Assembly (NCBI RefSeq): GCF_031877795.1
Contig: NC_133934.1
Coordinates: 104,162,610-104,226,609, forward strand
Length of the DNA: 64,000 bases
Direction of reading: 5' to 3'
Source: Strix aluco
Lineage: Eukaryota; Chordata; Aves; Strigiformes; Strigidae
Under the pieces are notes generated by a model, which saw nothing but the letters and a program-made list of their open reading frames with translations, searched no databases and was not told where the DNA came from. Numbering within the stretch: the stretch's first letter is position 1; every line of letters begins with the position of its first letter. Below, in pieces: positions 1-13,557 of this stretch. The position numbers and the translations under genes are program-made.

Positions 1-3000
1 GAAAGCCAGTGAGTATTGATTTTTTTGGTATAAACCCAGATTCTGTGTGTATGTATATCTCTATAGCCCCATTGACTTTCTGGAGCTGCACTGATTTAAA
101 CCAGTTAAGTTGCTGGCTCTAGGTATTTTATTCCTTCCTTTATTGTCTTACCATGCCAGGCATACAGAACAGACAGGAGAAATGAAGGCTTACAACACTT
201 GAAAATGAGCTGAAATTTTGCAGTGCTGGTTAAGTGTTTAACTGCTCGTCAAGGTTAACAATGTGTTTAGTGTGCACACGAGGGAAATCTTAAACAAGTG
301 GATTTACAGAAACAAGCCCTTGCTAGATTGAGAGTATAAAGGTCTATAGCTACAAGTTGCAAGATAATTGCTTGAAAATATTGCTATAAAAATAAACCAT
401 AAACCTCTATGACCAGCTTCAGATAATATCATGGGAACAGGCTGCCTGCCAAGAAACAGCAGGGAAGGTAAGAGCTAATGCTTGCTCCTCTGCGCCCAGC
501 AGCACACCAGCACAGACTGTCCACTCCCAGCCCGGCTGGATGCCCAAGGCAGGCTCGTCTGGCCAGAAAATTGCATCACGTAAATGGGAATAACAGAAGA
601 GAATCAGTCACCACAGCCTCTAAACTCTACAGCGTCTTAGAGGAAGGATTGTGCTAGAGTTTCCACCCTTAGTTCAGAAACTTCCTCTGTCCTATTTTTT
701 ATTTTTTAATTCTTCCCTTCAGTGTCATATGTAACCATCCCATGGCATGACAGCTGCGACACAGTGCCAGGTTACAGCTCCCGTAGTTTGCAATAATATA
801 GATCCATAAATTTTTATTGAAAAATCTGCCATGTTTGTCCATTCCTACAGAGCAACTTAAAGATACACTTGTCATTAAACAAGTATAAATACACATGAGC
901 TGGCAAAGGCAGAGTTTGTATTGGCATTTTGGGCACCAAACTGGGAATAACAACATACCAAAATCTGCAATCTGGGCACAGCTGTAGGCATTTACCTCTG
1001 GAGTGTATTGGCAGTAGGTTATGACCCTTCAATCAGTGGAAAGGACTGGCCAGGGCTCCTGCTTTTTTTTCCTACTGTTTTCTCGGTCTTTCCAAATTAC
1101 TTCCCATCCCTTTTCTCTGAGAAAGCAGTAAACAGCAAGTAAGCAACATGGTTTCTGTGTCTGTAGGTTTGAACTTCTTTCCTCTCCAGCTTTTTCCTGG
1201 GACATAATCTGAGATACATTTTAACCTATTAAAAAAGAATCACTACAATTAGCATTCAGCATCAATATTTTAGTGGAGTTATACAGTTCAAAATTATGTA
1301 TTTACATCAGAAACAATGTATTACCCTCACTGTAATCTTTGTTTAGGGTCACTACACAAGAAAATATTTTCAACATCTTAGGGTTTTTTTCAAATATAAT
1401 ACAAAAAACATGCTATAATATTGCCCCCAATCATGAGCTAATTATAATCATATTGTAATAGACAACCTGGCTTCTAAGTTCTTTTTGGGAAATGATATCC
1501 TGCAAACACAAAAGCTAGAAATGAACCTTTTTTGAAAGCTGAGTTTCTTTTATGTTCATATGATGTCAGGACCCAGGGCTTTAAAGGAAAAACCTCAAAT
1601 TACTATAAATCTGTGAGTCTCACTGACTCTACAAAGGCCTTATCCCTTTGCTCTGACAATATAAAATGCCTTTCCAGGGCATCTGCATTGTGTTTGTATC
1701 CACTTTAACATACTTTGATGTTTATTGGCAAAGTGAGGCCCTTAGTTTAAATAACAATCTGAACTTCTAGCTTTTACAGTAATACAGTATCACATTCCAG
1801 TCTTGAAGAATAAACATTGTTAGGGGGCTCAAATTAAAAGGTAATGGAGAATCAGAAGTATTGGCTAAGCCCTAAGTTTTATGAGAGATGGCGATTTTTA
1901 ATGGGAATCTATGGTTTTAAGAAGGAAAAATATGGCTGAGGTTTTCCTGCAACTTAGCTGTTTGATCCTGTTCAGAAAGACAGAAAGACAGAAAGAGAAA
2001 CTGAGCTGACAGGTGATTTTAAGACCTCTGAAGTCATGTGTTGAGAAAAATATCAACCCTTGCTAAGTCTGCTGTCTTGAACCAACAGTAGCAATACTAA
2101 ATCCTTCAGGGAATGAAGCTCACTTGGCAATTCTCTGATACTCTGATACCATGGGATGAAGGAGATTGACTCAATCTCACAGTGATTCAAAACTAAACAG
2201 TATGTTTCTGAGATCTTCAGTAAAATGAGTTGATGGAAACAGCTGTTTTCCCAGTGAGTGGAGGATTAATGGCCCAGTGAATGCTGGAGCCAGTAGCATG
2301 CACAGCACTGACTAATCCCCTTTACCAGAAGTCGGTAAGAAGCTCAGAGAATGAGGGCTTGTGGAAATGCATCTAGGTTTTTATTGTACATGTTGTGTGC
2401 ATAGGTATTATGTTGCCTTCCCTAGGGCAGGCCAACTGGCATAAACGTGAAAAAATCATGTAGATGTTAGAGGCTCATACATGGGACAAGGAAGGGGGGG
2501 ACCTGGACATACGAAGAGAACAGTCTGTTTTCACCCTTCCTGCATTTCTTTCTTTGTAACAACCTGAAATATTTCATGGCAGTATAAAGACAACAGAGAA
2601 ACGGAATCCTAGTAATGCTTATTTTTAAAGTGTCTTTCCTTCCCACATAAGGTCCTTTAAGACTGGCAAGTAAAAAGCTCTTGTCAACCTTATACTCCTT
2701 TTATTTCTCTGGCTCCACAATGTGCTCTCCCTCCTTGCATCTTTCTGCAGCCTGCTGCTGGCTCTTTGTTGTCTGGAGACGCACTAGGATTCTAACATTT
2801 TACCTAAATTACTCAGTGGAAAAATATCAGAATATTTCATTTCATCAGCTTGAAGTGCTTTGCTTCTCAATGGTTGAAGCACTTCAATTCAGCTGTAATA
2901 TTTTGACTTTAGCAAAATAGCAAAATACCCTAAACTGTAAGCACTGAAGTCAATGCAAGATTGAAGCTTGCTGTGGGTGTCTTTTTGAGCTATTTCATGT

Positions 3001-5683
3001 AATGAGCAATTTTGACTTTTTATGCTGATTCTAAGCAAGAGGAAAATTATTTTTTTTAGGGAAAAGAAGTTTCCCCAAAAGTTTGAAACAGAAATTTCAA
3101 ATTTTGTTCTATTCTAATAAAAATAATTATTGTCGAACAACTGATGGCTCATACCAAAAATATGGTTGCCTCCCCCAGAATTTAGACTTTTGGTTATCAC
3201 TGACCATACCATGATACACAGATTGACAGGTTTCTGCAAGACAACTGTTCTCCACAGTCGATAAACATTGTAGAAATTTGCGTTTGTCTTTGCCTGACCA
3301 CACTCCTTTTGGGTTTAAAACAGGCTTAAAACTGAAGTCACCCAACAAAATGAACTCTAAGGTAGCTTGATCTTTCAGTCTACTCAGCTAGGTAGCAAAA
3401 GTCTTGTTCAGTCTCCCTGTGTCAGCATGAGATTCAAACACACAGCCCCGTGGTCTGGCCCCTGCACACATTAGGGTGCCATGTGCTCCTCTCCCATCTC
3501 AGCTGATCACAGGATCATCAAACCACAGGAAACCTCTCAGGGCAAAGATAATGGTCTTTCCCTTTTGTTTTAGCCCTGTTCCCATCATGTCTTATCCCTG
3601 TTCCCATCTCCATGCCATGATGTCAGTGTGTGTGCCTGCCAGACCGCCTCCCAGGCCCTATGTGGGGCCGTACAGAGGCAGGTTGGGTAACTCTGGTCAA
3701 GCTGTAAAGTCCATGTCTGGCATCTGAAAAGTCTTCATAATTAACAGGATAAATATAGAGTTCAAGAGTGTGTACAGGAGTCAAAACCAGCCTCATTCAG
3801 TGATGTACCTTCTATCCCAGAAAGGTCTAGAGGTTTCAGTAAATCACATGAAATTATCTTGTAGATAAATGGCAAGGCAACTCATGTCATCCCAGTATTC
3901 CATAAACTACTTCCGAACCAGAGCAGAGATTAATTTTTTTTTCCTCAAATGAACAAAGACATAGATGAGTCATGCAGGCTGCCAGCCTCTTCTCACAGCC
4001 TAGAAAAGGTTTACGCCCTCCACCTTTTCTAGAATTTTCTCTCTGGAAAAAAATAAATTGCTCCAATAAAGAACTGGTAATTGAAGAGAACCTGTTATCT
4101 GAAACTGAGCGGTTGGTGACAGCTCATTAGACTTCAGAGGGGTGAAAACCCTGCTGCAGATGAGTGTAAAAAGGTGTGTATTTTTCCTCAGCTGGTTCGC
4201 CTTCTTCTAATTTCATCATGACTTAATCCAACAAACACTATATAAAATAAAATAAAATGCTTTAAAACCTTAACTGCAGTTATAGCTTCTATAGAATCAG
4301 CACTACTTTAAAATAAATTGGGCCACATTTATCTTTGTTTGATTTCTGTTTACCTCAAGTCACTTTTCATGTTAAAAAAGGCATGTATATAATCAAAACA
4401 CAAACAATTCTGAAGTAAGTCTGTAACTATTTTGCTTCCTAGGAAGAATTTTAGCAAGCCTAGGAATTCTTGCTGTTGTTGACTGCAATGTGTCTTCTTG
4501 ATCTTTCAAGGTCACAAAAGTAAATGTCAAAGGGATATTGTGAATTTCTGCAACTCAACAGCCATCCCATTTTCTGTAACCAAGATTTTCAGCCCCACAT
4601 ATTGGGATCGAGGGAGTCAATGTAGCCAAAGATCTGTCCTGTTCTCTGTAAAGTAATTAATGACCTTTGAAAGAGGAATCAACTGAAATGTCAGGTACAG
4701 AGATAAGGATGGAGATCTTTGTGTTGTGGACGCAGATCATTGCTTCAAAATCTTACTATGTCCAAAACCAGACAAATGTACTGCACAGGTGAGAGAACTA
4801 TAATAAATAACTATAATAAATATGAAAGCCTCAGTAGAAAAATAATGGAGACTTACCTAGTTCTGCTCATGTCTTAATGAAATCAGTTTAAAGCCATGAA
4901 ACTCCCTCATTGATGCCAGACGATCCAGCGGAGGAAAAACCTGGATGGTGAAGAGGGTGAATAAAGGCACAAAGATACCCTGAGGATTATCAGCTCCAAC
5001 TGACATGTGTATTATGTTATCTTCACTTTCTTACGTGGGCAGAAAGCCCCCATTGCCAGCGAGAAGACTGTGCTCTGAATATGCAAAGGAAATGGAGGTT
5101 GTTGGAAAGAAGCAGGAGGTATTGTATTGAAGTCTGGGCATCAGAGGGGGACAGCAATGCAGAATGCAACCTGCACATGTGTGAGCTGACTCATCACAAT
5201 TCACAGGAAAAGAAAGAAGAAAACATTAGGAGGAAACCTTGGTAGTTTCTTTTTGTTTATTTTCTTCCCATGAACTGAATGGTAAATATTGGAAATTCTG
5301 AAAAAGAAAATGAAAAAGTGGGAAAGGATATTTTATGTGATTTTTTTTTTTACACAAGCATTGATTTTTTGAAAATTTAAAGTTAAATTGATGCTAATCT
5401 TGCTGCATTTCAATCCTTCAAAATGGTATTTCAGGACATTTTATTATAGGTATTTTGTTTCCTATACTCACAAGGCTTAGAGACTGAGGCTAAATTTTGT
5501 ACATTTTAATGTAAGATTTTTCTTAATGTAGAGGTGTGTCAATATAAAAATATTTTTTGGATGTACTTTCACATGCAGTGTAACTCTCTCCATGGTCCCA
5601 AGAACTTTTACACTGTATGATATTCATTTATTTAAAAATGATCCCTAGAAGGAACTTCTAAATGATAACTAAATTTCGACATA
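1..5683. other. Gene-poor AT-rich intergenic DNA
   Basis: I see no convincing gene here. The open frames are all under about 90 codons, lack recognisable domains and are not joined by a coherent splice pattern. A strong donor-like AAG/GTAAGA lies near 465-472, but I found no partner exon for it. A short GACAGAAA-type repeat sits at about 1975-1997. By conserved gene order this is the interval between NKX2-8 (outside the window, to the left) and PAX9, so distal enhancers are possible, but none can be identified by reading. Confidence 0.6.
4797..4822. repeat. Two-copy 13-bp tandem repeat
   Basis: The unit ACTATAATAAATA occurs twice in perfect tandem. It is a small local duplication in AT-rich intergenic DNA with no visible function. 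Confidence 0.85.
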
Positions 5684-5788
5684 GTGCTGAGGGATATGGT
5701 GTAGTTGGGAACTGTCAGTGCTAGGTTAACGGTTGGACTAGATGATCTTCAAGCTCCTTTCCAACCTAGATGATTCTGTGATTCTGTG
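5684..5788 (+). mobile_element. CR1 LINE 3' end fragment
   Basis: This is the 3' end of a CR1 retrotransposon, heavily 5'-truncated and in sense orientation. It contains the typical block GGTTGGACTAGATGATCTTC, then TTTCCAACCTAGATGATTC, and it ends in two ATTCTGTG octamers (5773-5788), the hallmark of CR1 3' termini. No coding sequence remains. Such fragments are abundant in birds and are the main clue to the host clade. The left boundary is approximate. Confidence 0.93.
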
Positions 5789-7921
5789 TACATAATTCAC
5801 TTTCTATGCTTGAAGAGGAAAAAAGAGTTCTGATTTTAATTTTTAAGAACTATTTTTCTCTCAGTATTTCTAGTTTTTCCTGGGACAGAAAAAGAAAAAA
5901 GCTGGGTTTCAGTATCTTCAACATTTCTGAAAATGTCTAGTTTTGGATGTTGGCTTGTACCACCAATAACCTGCAGTTCAACTTGGGCTCTGAAGAAAAT
6001 ACAAGATGGAAATGTTACCCATGGCCAAGACAGGCCCCCAAAAGATCTGTTAATTCGACTGCCTGCAAATGAAGGACCTCTCCTCCTGCTGGGGGAATCC
6101 AGGTCCAAAACACGGGTGCAGGTGCAGTGCATCAGGTGCTCCTGGGTCCAGCACTTCCAAGGCTGAGCAGATCCACTAAGAAGTGGGTGCATAGATGCCC
6201 AGCCTGTACATAGTACATTCAGCACATTGTGAATACATCAGACTTATTTCATGTGTATAAGCCAACAGTGCAGCAGAGATGCACTTCTTCCCCAGAAACC
6301 CTGTTCATGGTCTGTGCTGTTAATGTACATATGTGAGTTGTCCAGGGCTTCCAAACATCTGGAAAGTCCAAATAAGTGGCTAAATTCCTTTTCCATCTGG
6401 AGGTCATTTATACACAACATCTATGCTAGCTGCTGTGCTGTTCCCTTATCTTCCGAATTACAAGCAGGAATGAAGAAGGTAAGAGGAATTATTTATATTC
6501 GTTACCTTTGTTTATATTCTGCATAAACAGCATCCTTTATGTTACTGAAACTCAGGATTTCCATGTAGCTGTGGGACAAACCTTCCCACAGGAGAAACAC
6601 CTCCTCTACTCTGCTTTCTTTGCTTGCGATAACCCCAATTTTTATTTCAACACCTCACTCCCAGAGCACTTGTGCAGGCAAGTGGTCACACAGTAAATGT
6701 GGTATCTTAACCCCGGAGTTTTTTTGCCTTGCTCTCATTGCAAGAGAGAACATGATGCCTTCTGGTCTTCATAGTGTCACAGCGAAGGGGGGCTCTGAGG
6801 ACAGCAATTATATGTGAGCAGATTATGGGGACAACTCATTGCCTGCCTGTTCAGCTCTGCCCAGTTTCAAAGCCTGCAGTCGCACTCAAAGAAGAAAATC
6901 AAGTGATGCCAAAGAGTCCCCAGTTGGTATCAGAGCAAGGATTGCTACAAGGTTTCTTCACAAGACAGCTCCTCCAGCTCCGGCAAAACTTTCGTGTGTT
7001 TGCCAGGTGATTCAGTAACATTTACAGGGTATCTGACAGAAAATACTGTCGCAGTGAAGATCGGGCTGAACTGTCCTTGTCACAGGCTGAAAGCAGTACA
7101 CAGGTATCTACCCCCCTCTAGAGGTAAAAGTCTGAAGCATCTGCTTCGTGAGCAAAAGCACTTGGCTGATCTGAAGCAACTGCCGTGGTCCCGGCTCTCC
7201 TGACTGCACACCACTACCATAGCTGAGGATTTAGGTTGTATTTCTTGCTGCGGAGATTGAATGCTCACATCTTCAGCGTTTCCCATCTGTAGAAACCCTT
7301 TATGTCTGTGTAAAGTGGGTACAAACTCACCGCCAGTTCAGTGGGATTGTTAGTTACGGACGTCCGCTCAGGTGTAAGAAAAATTCAAAGGTAAAAGGCA
7401 GTGGAGAAACCAGGTTTCTGACTCAGCGTTCACTGTACAGAAAAAACAAATCCACCATAAATAGTGGGGTTTTAAAATATTTCTTAATGTTTTGCCTTCT
7501 TTGTTTTGGTCTAAATCATACAACCATTGCCCGTGTCTGAAAGGAGTAATTATGTCTGGGCTTTTTGCTCATTTATTACAGGACTGCAAAGTTTTGACAA
7601 GCTCTTAAGAAATGCAGCACATATATATATAATTTATATATATATATATATGCAGAGCCTCTATATCTGAGCTGCTCTGAGCTCTACCCTTCCAAACAGA
7701 ATTAGCATCTCATAGAGACCCTGCGAGTTTTCAGTTACATATTCCCCTGATGATGCTGGAATTCATTAGGGACATGTAATCACAGTGTGTAGGTCTGTGA
7801 GCATGGGTCATAAGCCCTTACTCTCCATGTTCTCATGGGGGCTAGAACATTTTAAGTAAGTGGGGAGAAGGTACTAAACTTCTGGTATGTGTCCCATTTT
7901 TAATTCCCTTTTTTTGCAAGG
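5789..7921. other. Intergenic DNA between two CR1 fragments
   Basis: There is no supportable gene. Several overlapping open frames of 60-130 codons occur on both strands, but none has a recognisable domain. A donor-like AAG/GTAAGA lies near 6478-6484 without an evident partner. Confidence 0.55.
7621..7651. repeat. (AT)n microsatellite
   Basis: An AT dinucleotide tract interrupted by AATTTA near its middle. It is self-complementary, so it may form a cruciform, and it is probably length-polymorphic. Confidence 0.9.
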
Positions 7922-8178
7922 TCACAGAATCACAGACTAGTTGAGATTGGAAGGCACTTCTGGAGATCTTCTAGTCCAGAACTAGGCCAACCCCACTCCT
8001 CAAAGCAGGGTCAGCTACAGCAAGTTGCTCAGGGCTGTGTCCATTCAGATTTTGGATATCTCCATTGTGGAGATTCCATGGTCTCTCCAGGCAACCTGTT
8101 CCCTTTTTTGACTACACTCACAGTAATTTTTTTTTCTTATGTTTAAATAGAATTTCCTGCATTTCAACTGTTGCAGTG
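7922..8178 (-). mobile_element. CR1 LINE 3' fragment, antisense
   Basis: Read on the + strand it starts with TCACAGAATCACAGACTAG, the reverse complement of the CR1 3' octamer end. It continues with matches to the reverse complement of the CR1 3' region: GATTGGAAGGCACTTCTGG, then TCTCCAGGCAACCTGTTCCC, then a degenerate CTCACAGTAATTT segment. It is a 5'-truncated copy in minus orientation. The right boundary is uncertain because divergence increases there. Confidence 0.92.
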
Positions 8179-9704
8179 CAAAGATGAAACAGAGGATGCT
8201 GATGCTTTTACCACTACACTACTTTTGCTTATTTGTGAGGCAAAAGACTGCAAAGAAAAAAGTATATCCAGAGGAGGGGGAGGATTTGACATACAGCTGG
8301 TCATCACAGGTCTGTCTCTTCTGTGCTAGCACTGTATATGTTAAATAAGAGTCCTTTATGATGATATTTTTCAACAAGTTGTCTGTAAATACTCACAGCT
8401 AACTCTGTAAAACCCTCTTACGCGGAAAATTACGGTCATTATTAAATACAAGATGTCACCCCTGGCAAGAGAACTCCTAACCCAAAGATTGCTCAAGATC
8501 TGGAGAGTATTCTGGGTATATGTTGTCACATGAGCTCTCTCTTCCCATGTTCCTCCACACACAGCTGTTTTGGGCCGCTGCTGAAGACATGATATTTTGG
8601 GGTGGTTGGACCTTTGCACAATTGTTCTTTCTCATGCTTTTAAAAGTTCCAATAAATGTAGCACCACTGACTCAGTGTACTGTGAGACCAGGAAACCATG
8701 AAGCCCATTAAAACACAACTGGAATCAAGAGGGAAGCAGGAGCTCATCATGCTTCCCAATAAAGCCAACTCTGAAGGAAGAAAAGAGCACTTACAAACAT
8801 GGCGCTCCAGTCTTGGCAGTCTAAAGTAAGTGTGTTTCAGCAATGGCTTTAGGAAAGCTGTGTTTGCAGAGTGCCTAGCTCACTCAGGTCATCGTTACAG
8901 CCTGTAAATGCTGTTAAATTACCACTAAATCTCAGCTTTCCTGAGGTAGGTTCATTCTGTTGTTCTGCTTCTGAGTGGAATTTAATTCCTTGTTAATCTC
9001 TGTCTTTTAAACACAGTGAGTCTAGTTTTATCAATGCTCTGCAGAGGAACCTCACTAGGCGAGCACCTTTGGGTTACTCCCTCCTAATTCCTAGTCTAAG
9101 ATTTCCTAACAGTCCAGGAAGAGATGATCCTAGTCTTTGAATCACACTGCTTGTGAGAAAATGTGAACACTGACACAAATCCCAGGGAAAAGATGAAAAA
9201 CATCTCAATTGACTTCAGTAGGCTTGGTGAGTTCTCTGGGATTTGTCGTTCTGGCAACTACTATGTGCCTTCCTATCAGATTGCTGTGCTTTTATTAAAA
9301 AAAACCTCAGAAAATTGGATAACAAGAGTGACTGCTCTATCATGAGTTAATAGGGAATTCTCAGTTTGCTGCTCAAGGCTGAGCCACATTCGTAACATTT
9401 ATCTCTTATTCGCCATTAAGAGAAATTTCAGCTGGACTTGGAGCCAAATAATTCAGTGGCTTTGTCAACATCTGTTACTCAAGTGTAGGAAGATGAAACA
9501 AATTCGTTTTGATTAGGTCAATCCAAAGGAGTATTTCTATGCCCCATTTAGTAGTGTATTTTTTCTGTAATGAGAATAAATTGTTTGAGTCTTTTCCTAG
9601 AGCATTTTTCCAGAGAAGAGATTAAACTAGGTACATATTCATCGTCTGATTGGGGGTATGGAATTCCAGATTGGCCACAACGTTTGATTTTATATGCAGA
9701 TGCT

Positions 9705-9760
9705 GGGGGGGGGGGGTGGGGTGCGGTGTCTCCAGAAAGAAAAATAAAATAAAATAAAAA
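9705..9760. repeat. G12 tract plus (AAAAT)n
   Basis: A run of 12 G (9705-9716) and further short G runs are followed by an AAAAT pentamer array at about 9741-9760. These are two adjacent low-complexity tracts. The G tract could form a quadruplex on the + strand. Confidence 0.88.
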
Positions 9761-12031
9761 ATTTCTGCAAGTTACTTCAGAAAATGTGTTCCAAATACAC
9801 CTGCAGGCCTTCATTAATATGAATGACATAGGAAAACATTCACACTTACACATATACCCACCATTAAGACTTTCACACAAAAAACTTGAGTGCTCAGTTC
9901 CAAAAGGAAAAACAAGAACTTTAATTGATTATGACTTGTGGTGCTAGTTTAGCCAAAGGCAAAGTTGTACTTGGGCAGGAAACAGATTGCACAAAACCAC
10001 ACTTTTTCCAAGCTGATCACATGTTCCAATCAGGAAATTCACTTGGTATTTGGTAAAAAACACTATGGTTTCTATGGATCTTCAGAGGAAATCTGAGTCA
10101 AAAAACCAGTGGTGTCGTGCTTATGCAAAGAGTCGTCTCCAACAACTTCTTCCTCACTGTGTCTTCTACAAATCACGTTCTACAAAATGTTAAATAAATG
10201 TGTGTATATATGTGTGTATTCATAATTTAAAAATAACAACAAACTTTGTAAAAAAGGAACAGGAAAAGAGTCAGAAAGCAAATTATCTTGTATTATTATT
10301 GTAAAACTGAAAATTACTTTTAAAAGGTCATACTACGTTAAGTAAGAAAAGTTTCTTACAAAATAAATCTAATCTGAGTTTCCATGCAGATGAAACATGA
10401 TTTGTAAAAGCAAAATTCAGTTGCTAGGGGTCTGCTTTGTGCTGCAGACAATCCTGCCTTCACTCACAGCAAGGCAATGTGCTGGCTTCTTCTCTTACAC
10501 CAGTTCTATGTTGCTCTGACCCCACTAGACTTGCAGGTATAAATAACATTTTGCAGCTGTGTGAGTACAGCTGACATTCATTGAAGCCAGTGGAAGCACA
10601 GCAAACTTGAACTTGCAGCATAAATTAGAATTTCAAAGCAAAATTCTTCTTGGTGTCCTTTTATAGTGGGCTAGATCCTTCCTGTAATTCACCCTTTTGC
10701 TCTTTAGGTCTGAGTCCATCATGGATGATCCTTCATGTCTGTAACTTCAAACCTTGTGAGAAGCAGTGCAGACCTGGCTCCAGCTATGTCTAACTCACAT
10801 ACCTGCCTGGTTGAACAGTAAAAGAGTGTGAGCAGGAACATACCATCTTTATTTTACATGATGCATTCCTAGGGTACATGATGACTACAGAGTTATCTGT
10901 GCAGAGACACAATAATTTAATGAGTTTCAGAAGGAAGGTGAATTTATTTTAGGTGCATTAACACTGTTTTATGAATAAAGTAGTTAGAAAAGCCAATGCA
11001 AACAGTGTGTGATGCTTTTATAAATCTAGCCTGTAATTGTTAACATATGAAGCACACTTATTTTACTGCAACTTGAATTGCACAGTAAAAGCTTGATTCA
11101 TGAAGGCATTATGCAATAATTAAGTGGGTTTTCTGTGAACTTAACCAATAAAAAAGTGCAGAAAGGACATGTCTGGAAGTTTCACTGGTCACTAAAAGTG
11201 CGGAAGCTGGCAACACACAGGTGTTCCTACCGTATCAGCCAGTGCCTTCTTGCAGCAGGGAATGGGGAAAGAAGTGTTTTAGACATAACCTTACACCCTG
11301 CTACATGTAGTTATGGTGCTTCAGGCAAATTAGGGCAAATGTTGTAAGTATCAGGCTTTGCCCTAAAATATTTATGTGACAATGGGAATGTGGGGCATCA
11401 GCTCTCTTTGGTCACTTTCTGTGTATATAAATATATTGTCTTCATCAAAAAGTATCTCTTGGTATGTTGGCCACTATATCTTACATAGGTGTTGGAAGCC
11501 CTAAAATATACAGAGCATCTGCACTGTGCCAAGCTTGGATAATTTTTTTCTAAGAAATAACTAACCCAGTATTGCTAGTTCTGTTAAACCACCTAAGCAA
11601 AGATCCAATTCTGGCTCCATAACTAAAAGAAACTTAAAATAATAATTGTACCTGTGGTGAGGAGGCGGGGAGATATGTTAAACCACCTTACTCTTCTCCA
11701 GATCTGCAAGGTAAAGTAAATCCCATTATAATTCAATTACTCAATTAGTCATAAATGTGCCTGCCAATCTCCTCTCTCTAATGCTGGGAAAAAGGATGGA
11801 AGAATTTCCAGCTCTTTGTTTGCTGCCGAAACACTGCACATATCCACAACGGTGTCTTAACACCTAATACATAGTCCCTTGCATCTGGAGTGTGCTAAGA
11901 ACACTCATACACTCAGCTACAGCAGCTCAGCTGATGGGATGTCACTTGTTACTCAGTACTTTAAACTGTGCAACTACCTACCCAAACCTGGTCATAAATC
12001 TGATTTACTCTCTCCTGCTTTTGAGAGACTG

Positions 12032-12051
12032 AAAAAAAAAAAAAAAAAAAA
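12032..12051. repeat. A20 homopolymer
   Basis: Twenty consecutive A residues, then GAAAACAAAA. I saw no target-site duplication or retrocopy body to its left, so I call it a simple repeat rather than a retrotransposed tail. Confidence 0.85.
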
Positions 12052-13447
12052 GAAAACAAAAGCCTATTTGTCCTGATAGTCACAGGTGCACAAGGTAAGG
12101 CTCATGCCCTGGATGTGAGATTCATTGGGCTCAGCTTGTACCAGTTCGCTGCGGCTCTGCTGTCTCGCACACTGGGTTCATCGTGCCATAATGTCTCCCT
12201 GGCTCTAGGCTGTGCTGCACAGGCAAGGTCAGAGCGTGGAAGGAGCTGCGGGGCAGTGCCACTGTGCTGGGTCCAGTGGCCAGTGAACTGGGACCAGTTG
12301 TTTAGAAAAGGAGTGTAAGCCATCTGAATGTCTCCAGAGAGAGGCAACAGAAATTCAGGCCACTGATTTTCTTGGTCCTTTTGTGAGACTTTTCTGAATG
12401 CATTATTGTTGTCATTTATTCTTCTGCTGACTGCATGGAATTTATCAGGACACCGCATCACACATACTGGGTCTGCTGCCAGGATGGTTACTCTGGGCAT
12501 AATCTCTGCTGTCGTCTGATGGCTAGTTAAGAAATGGGTATCAGTAGTATAATTGCTGACCATAACATACTGCTGCACTCCAGACCCATTCCTTCTTTGG
12601 GAAGTGATACTGCTAGTTAAAATAGAGTGTATCCCAAGAGGTCAGAGGCACATATAAGGATAGGAATAATTCATGAAAAATTGTCCCGGAACAGAGTCAT
12701 GTTAAATATTAGCTATGTGGAGCAGGACTTACAAAAGGCTGTAAATGTGTAAGTGCATTTATGCCCGTTTAAGCTCCTGCGTCCAGCAGCCGCTACCCCT
12801 GGCTTTCACAACACCCCTGCTCCATACCCTCACAGCTGGTACCTGACCCTTGCACTTGCTGACTAAATCCCCTGCATGCCCACACTTCTCTTGCTGGACA
12901 CATGAGGAGCAGCTGAAATCTTTTCTGTAAGGGAGCAGCTCTCATGTTAAGCCCCACAATATTCACAGACCAGGCATTCTTTTGCCTATCTTGCCTGCCA
13001 TCCCTGATCCCTTTCAAGCATAGGGAGGACCTGAGGCAGCATTACTGTTCCTAGTGTTGCCAGTCTCAAGGACACCTCATTAATGCCAGACCTATTTTAA
13101 ATACTTTTCAAAACTGAACCAGTTTGATGGTTTTGAAACTATTCTCCATGTCACTCATTAGCCATAACTTTGAAAACAGATGTGGAACATATAAGCTAAA
13201 TTTTAACAAACTTTTCTCTTGTGACCTGCGATGCTCTCTCACAAGACATATTTCAAAGTAATTTTTTCTGTTGATTGCTGGTGTCAGAGCCAGAGAGGGG
13301 CCTCCACAGAGCAAAATGCAGGGTCACCACTCCCCTTGCCACTTTTGGTTATGGGAAATAGGGGACCACAAGGGCTCTGCCCCTCCTTGTCAGTGCTCCC
13401 CACTATCCCCAGCAGCAGACCAGGTCAGCCGTGGCTGTCTCTAGCTC

Positions 13448-13557
13448 AGCCTTGAAATCTTCCTTGGATAGAGAATCTGCAGCCCCTCTGAGTAATGACT
13501 TGCAGTACTACGCTACCCTCCTAGGAAAGAAATTTCTCTTAAAATATGATCTGAACA
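13448..13557 (-). mobile_element. Degenerate CR1 LINE fragment, antisense
   Basis: The + strand reads like a diverged reverse complement of the CR1 3' region. GCCTTGAAATCTTCCTTGGA is followed by GCAGCCCCTCTGAG and CTACCCTCCTAGGAAAGAAA, matching the usual order of these blocks in antisense CR1. Terminal octamers are not preserved. It is an old copy and its boundaries are approximate. Confidence 0.7.

Larger units (their letters stand above)
8179..13447. other. Intergenic DNA without recognised genes
   Basis: AT-rich non-coding sequence. The longest open frame (12102-12578, minus, 158 codons) has no recognisable motif and no splice context that would make it a gene. Simple repeats in this stretch are listed separately. 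Confidence 0.55.

Noticed and set aside
12032-12051. A20 run as the tail of a processed pseudogene
   Set aside because: No recognisable retrocopy body or target-site duplication next to it.
12102-12578. 158-codon minus-strand frame in intergenic DNA
   Set aside because: No domain, no splice or promoter context, and an overlapping frame on the other strand; consistent with chance.
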